DNA from: Candidatus Didemnitutus sp.
Lineage (GTDB): Bacteria > Verrucomicrobiota > Verrucomicrobiia > Opitutales > Opitutaceae
Length of the DNA stretch: 6,866 nucleotides
Direction: 5' to 3'
Assembly (NCBI GenBank): GCA_030682505.1
Contig: JAUXOH010000257.1
Coordinates: 1-6,866, forward strand
Shown: one piece after another, positions 6,653 through 6,866 of the stretch
How positions within the stretch are numbered: position 1 is the stretch's first letter
How the letters are laid out: each line of letters starts with the position of its first letter
Made by a program: the position numbers and the translations under genes
The notes under the pieces: model-generated
Databases searched by the model: none
What the model saw: only the letters and a program-made list of their open reading frames with translations
Told to the model about the DNA's origin: nothing

Positions 6653-6865
6653 TCAGCCGGTGGCGGTCGGCCGCGGCGGGCGAAACTGGATCAGGAGATT
6701 GGCGGCGGTGATCAAGCCCCCGCCCACCAGCAGGTGCCACGTCAGCGTCTCGTTCGCTTAGTGGAATCCCGCCCAGGCGGAACACAGTGCCGGCAGGAAG
6801 AGCGCCATCACTGACGTGAAGATCGGTTCGGTGCAGTAAAGCAGTCCGGCCTCGGTTGCGGAAAT
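6653..6865 (-). pseudogene. EamA-family transporter, C-terminal fragment with an in-frame stop
   Basis: Read on the minus strand from 6865, one frame gives 35 residues starting ISATEAGLLYCTEP and reaching LCSAWAGFH. It then meets TAA (6758-6760), and continues in the same frame as ANETLTWHLLVGGGLITAAN to a TGA at 6653-6655. Both parts read as one EamA C-terminus: the ATEAGLLYCTEPIFTS helix, then the NE.LT...L.GGGLI.AAN final helix. The stop sits where a residue just before ANE is expected. If real, it removes the last membrane helix. The sequence beyond it keeps good family resemblance, so the change is recent, is read through, or is a sequencing error. The gene continues beyond the right edge. 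It is a different subfamily from the permease at 5048-5908 and not a local duplicate. It ends one base from the hydrolase stop, in convergent orientation. Confidence 0.72.
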
Positions 6866-6866
6866 C

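Noticed and set aside
6546..6785. 79-codon minus-strand frame near the right edge
   Set aside because: It is in a different frame from the EamA fragment, which has clear family motifs over the same bases.
1..6866. CRISPR array, tRNA, insertion sequence, prophage, defence or toxin-antitoxin genes
   Set aside because: No regularly spaced repeats, cloverleaf, transposase or integrase motifs, or toxin-antitoxin-like small gene pairs were seen on either strand.
5048..6866. tandem duplication of EamA genes around the hydrolase
   Set aside because: The two EamA C-termini have different motifs and opposite orientation, so a recent local duplication is not supported.

Overview
This GC-rich window is densely packed with genes and carries bacterial housekeeping and accessory metabolism. 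I find no phage, transposon, CRISPR, rRNA or tRNA signal. Codon third positions are strongly G/C. Most starts lack a clear Shine-Dalgarno sequence. The gene order and the hairpin-rich spacer after the first gene remind me of Opitutaceae (Verrucomicrobiota). That placement is inference from overall style and was not tested by a search.

Layout. (1) Bases 2-766 (+) hold the 3' part of a PLP-dependent Cys/Met-metabolism enzyme (cystathionine gamma-synthase-like). (2) Bases 767-961 form a non-coding spacer with two hairpins that looks like an intergenic repeat. (3) Bases 962-1672 (+) encode a small membrane protein that resembles the mostly eukaryotic Mpv17/PMP22 family. (4) Bases 1728-2717 (+) encode a cysteine synthase-family enzyme. 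(5) Bases 2744-4957 (+) encode a full-length DsbD/ScsB-type thiol-disulfide reductase with three redox domains; a possible promoter overlaps the end of the cysteine synthase gene. (6) A short spacer (4958-5047) holds two hairpins in series. (7) Bases 5048-5908 (+) encode an EamA/DMT transporter, overlapping by 4 bp an exported alpha/beta-hydrolase (lipase-like) gene at 5905-6651 (+). (8) The right edge, 6865-6653 (-), holds the C-terminal end of a second, different EamA transporter. Its reading frame is interrupted by an in-frame TAA.

How the genes may work together. The transsulfuration-type enzyme and the cysteine synthase are both PLP enzymes of sulfur amino-acid metabolism. DsbD moves thiol reducing power across the inner membrane, so the left two thirds has a loose sulfur/thiol theme. 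The Mpv17-like gene between them has no known link to that theme. The right third is a transporter-hydrolase pair that is probably translationally coupled, followed by a convergent transporter that is damaged or miscalled.

Nothing here clearly forms a new multi-gene system. The points most worth a second look are the bacterial Mpv17-like protein, the interrupted EamA gene, and the structured spacers.
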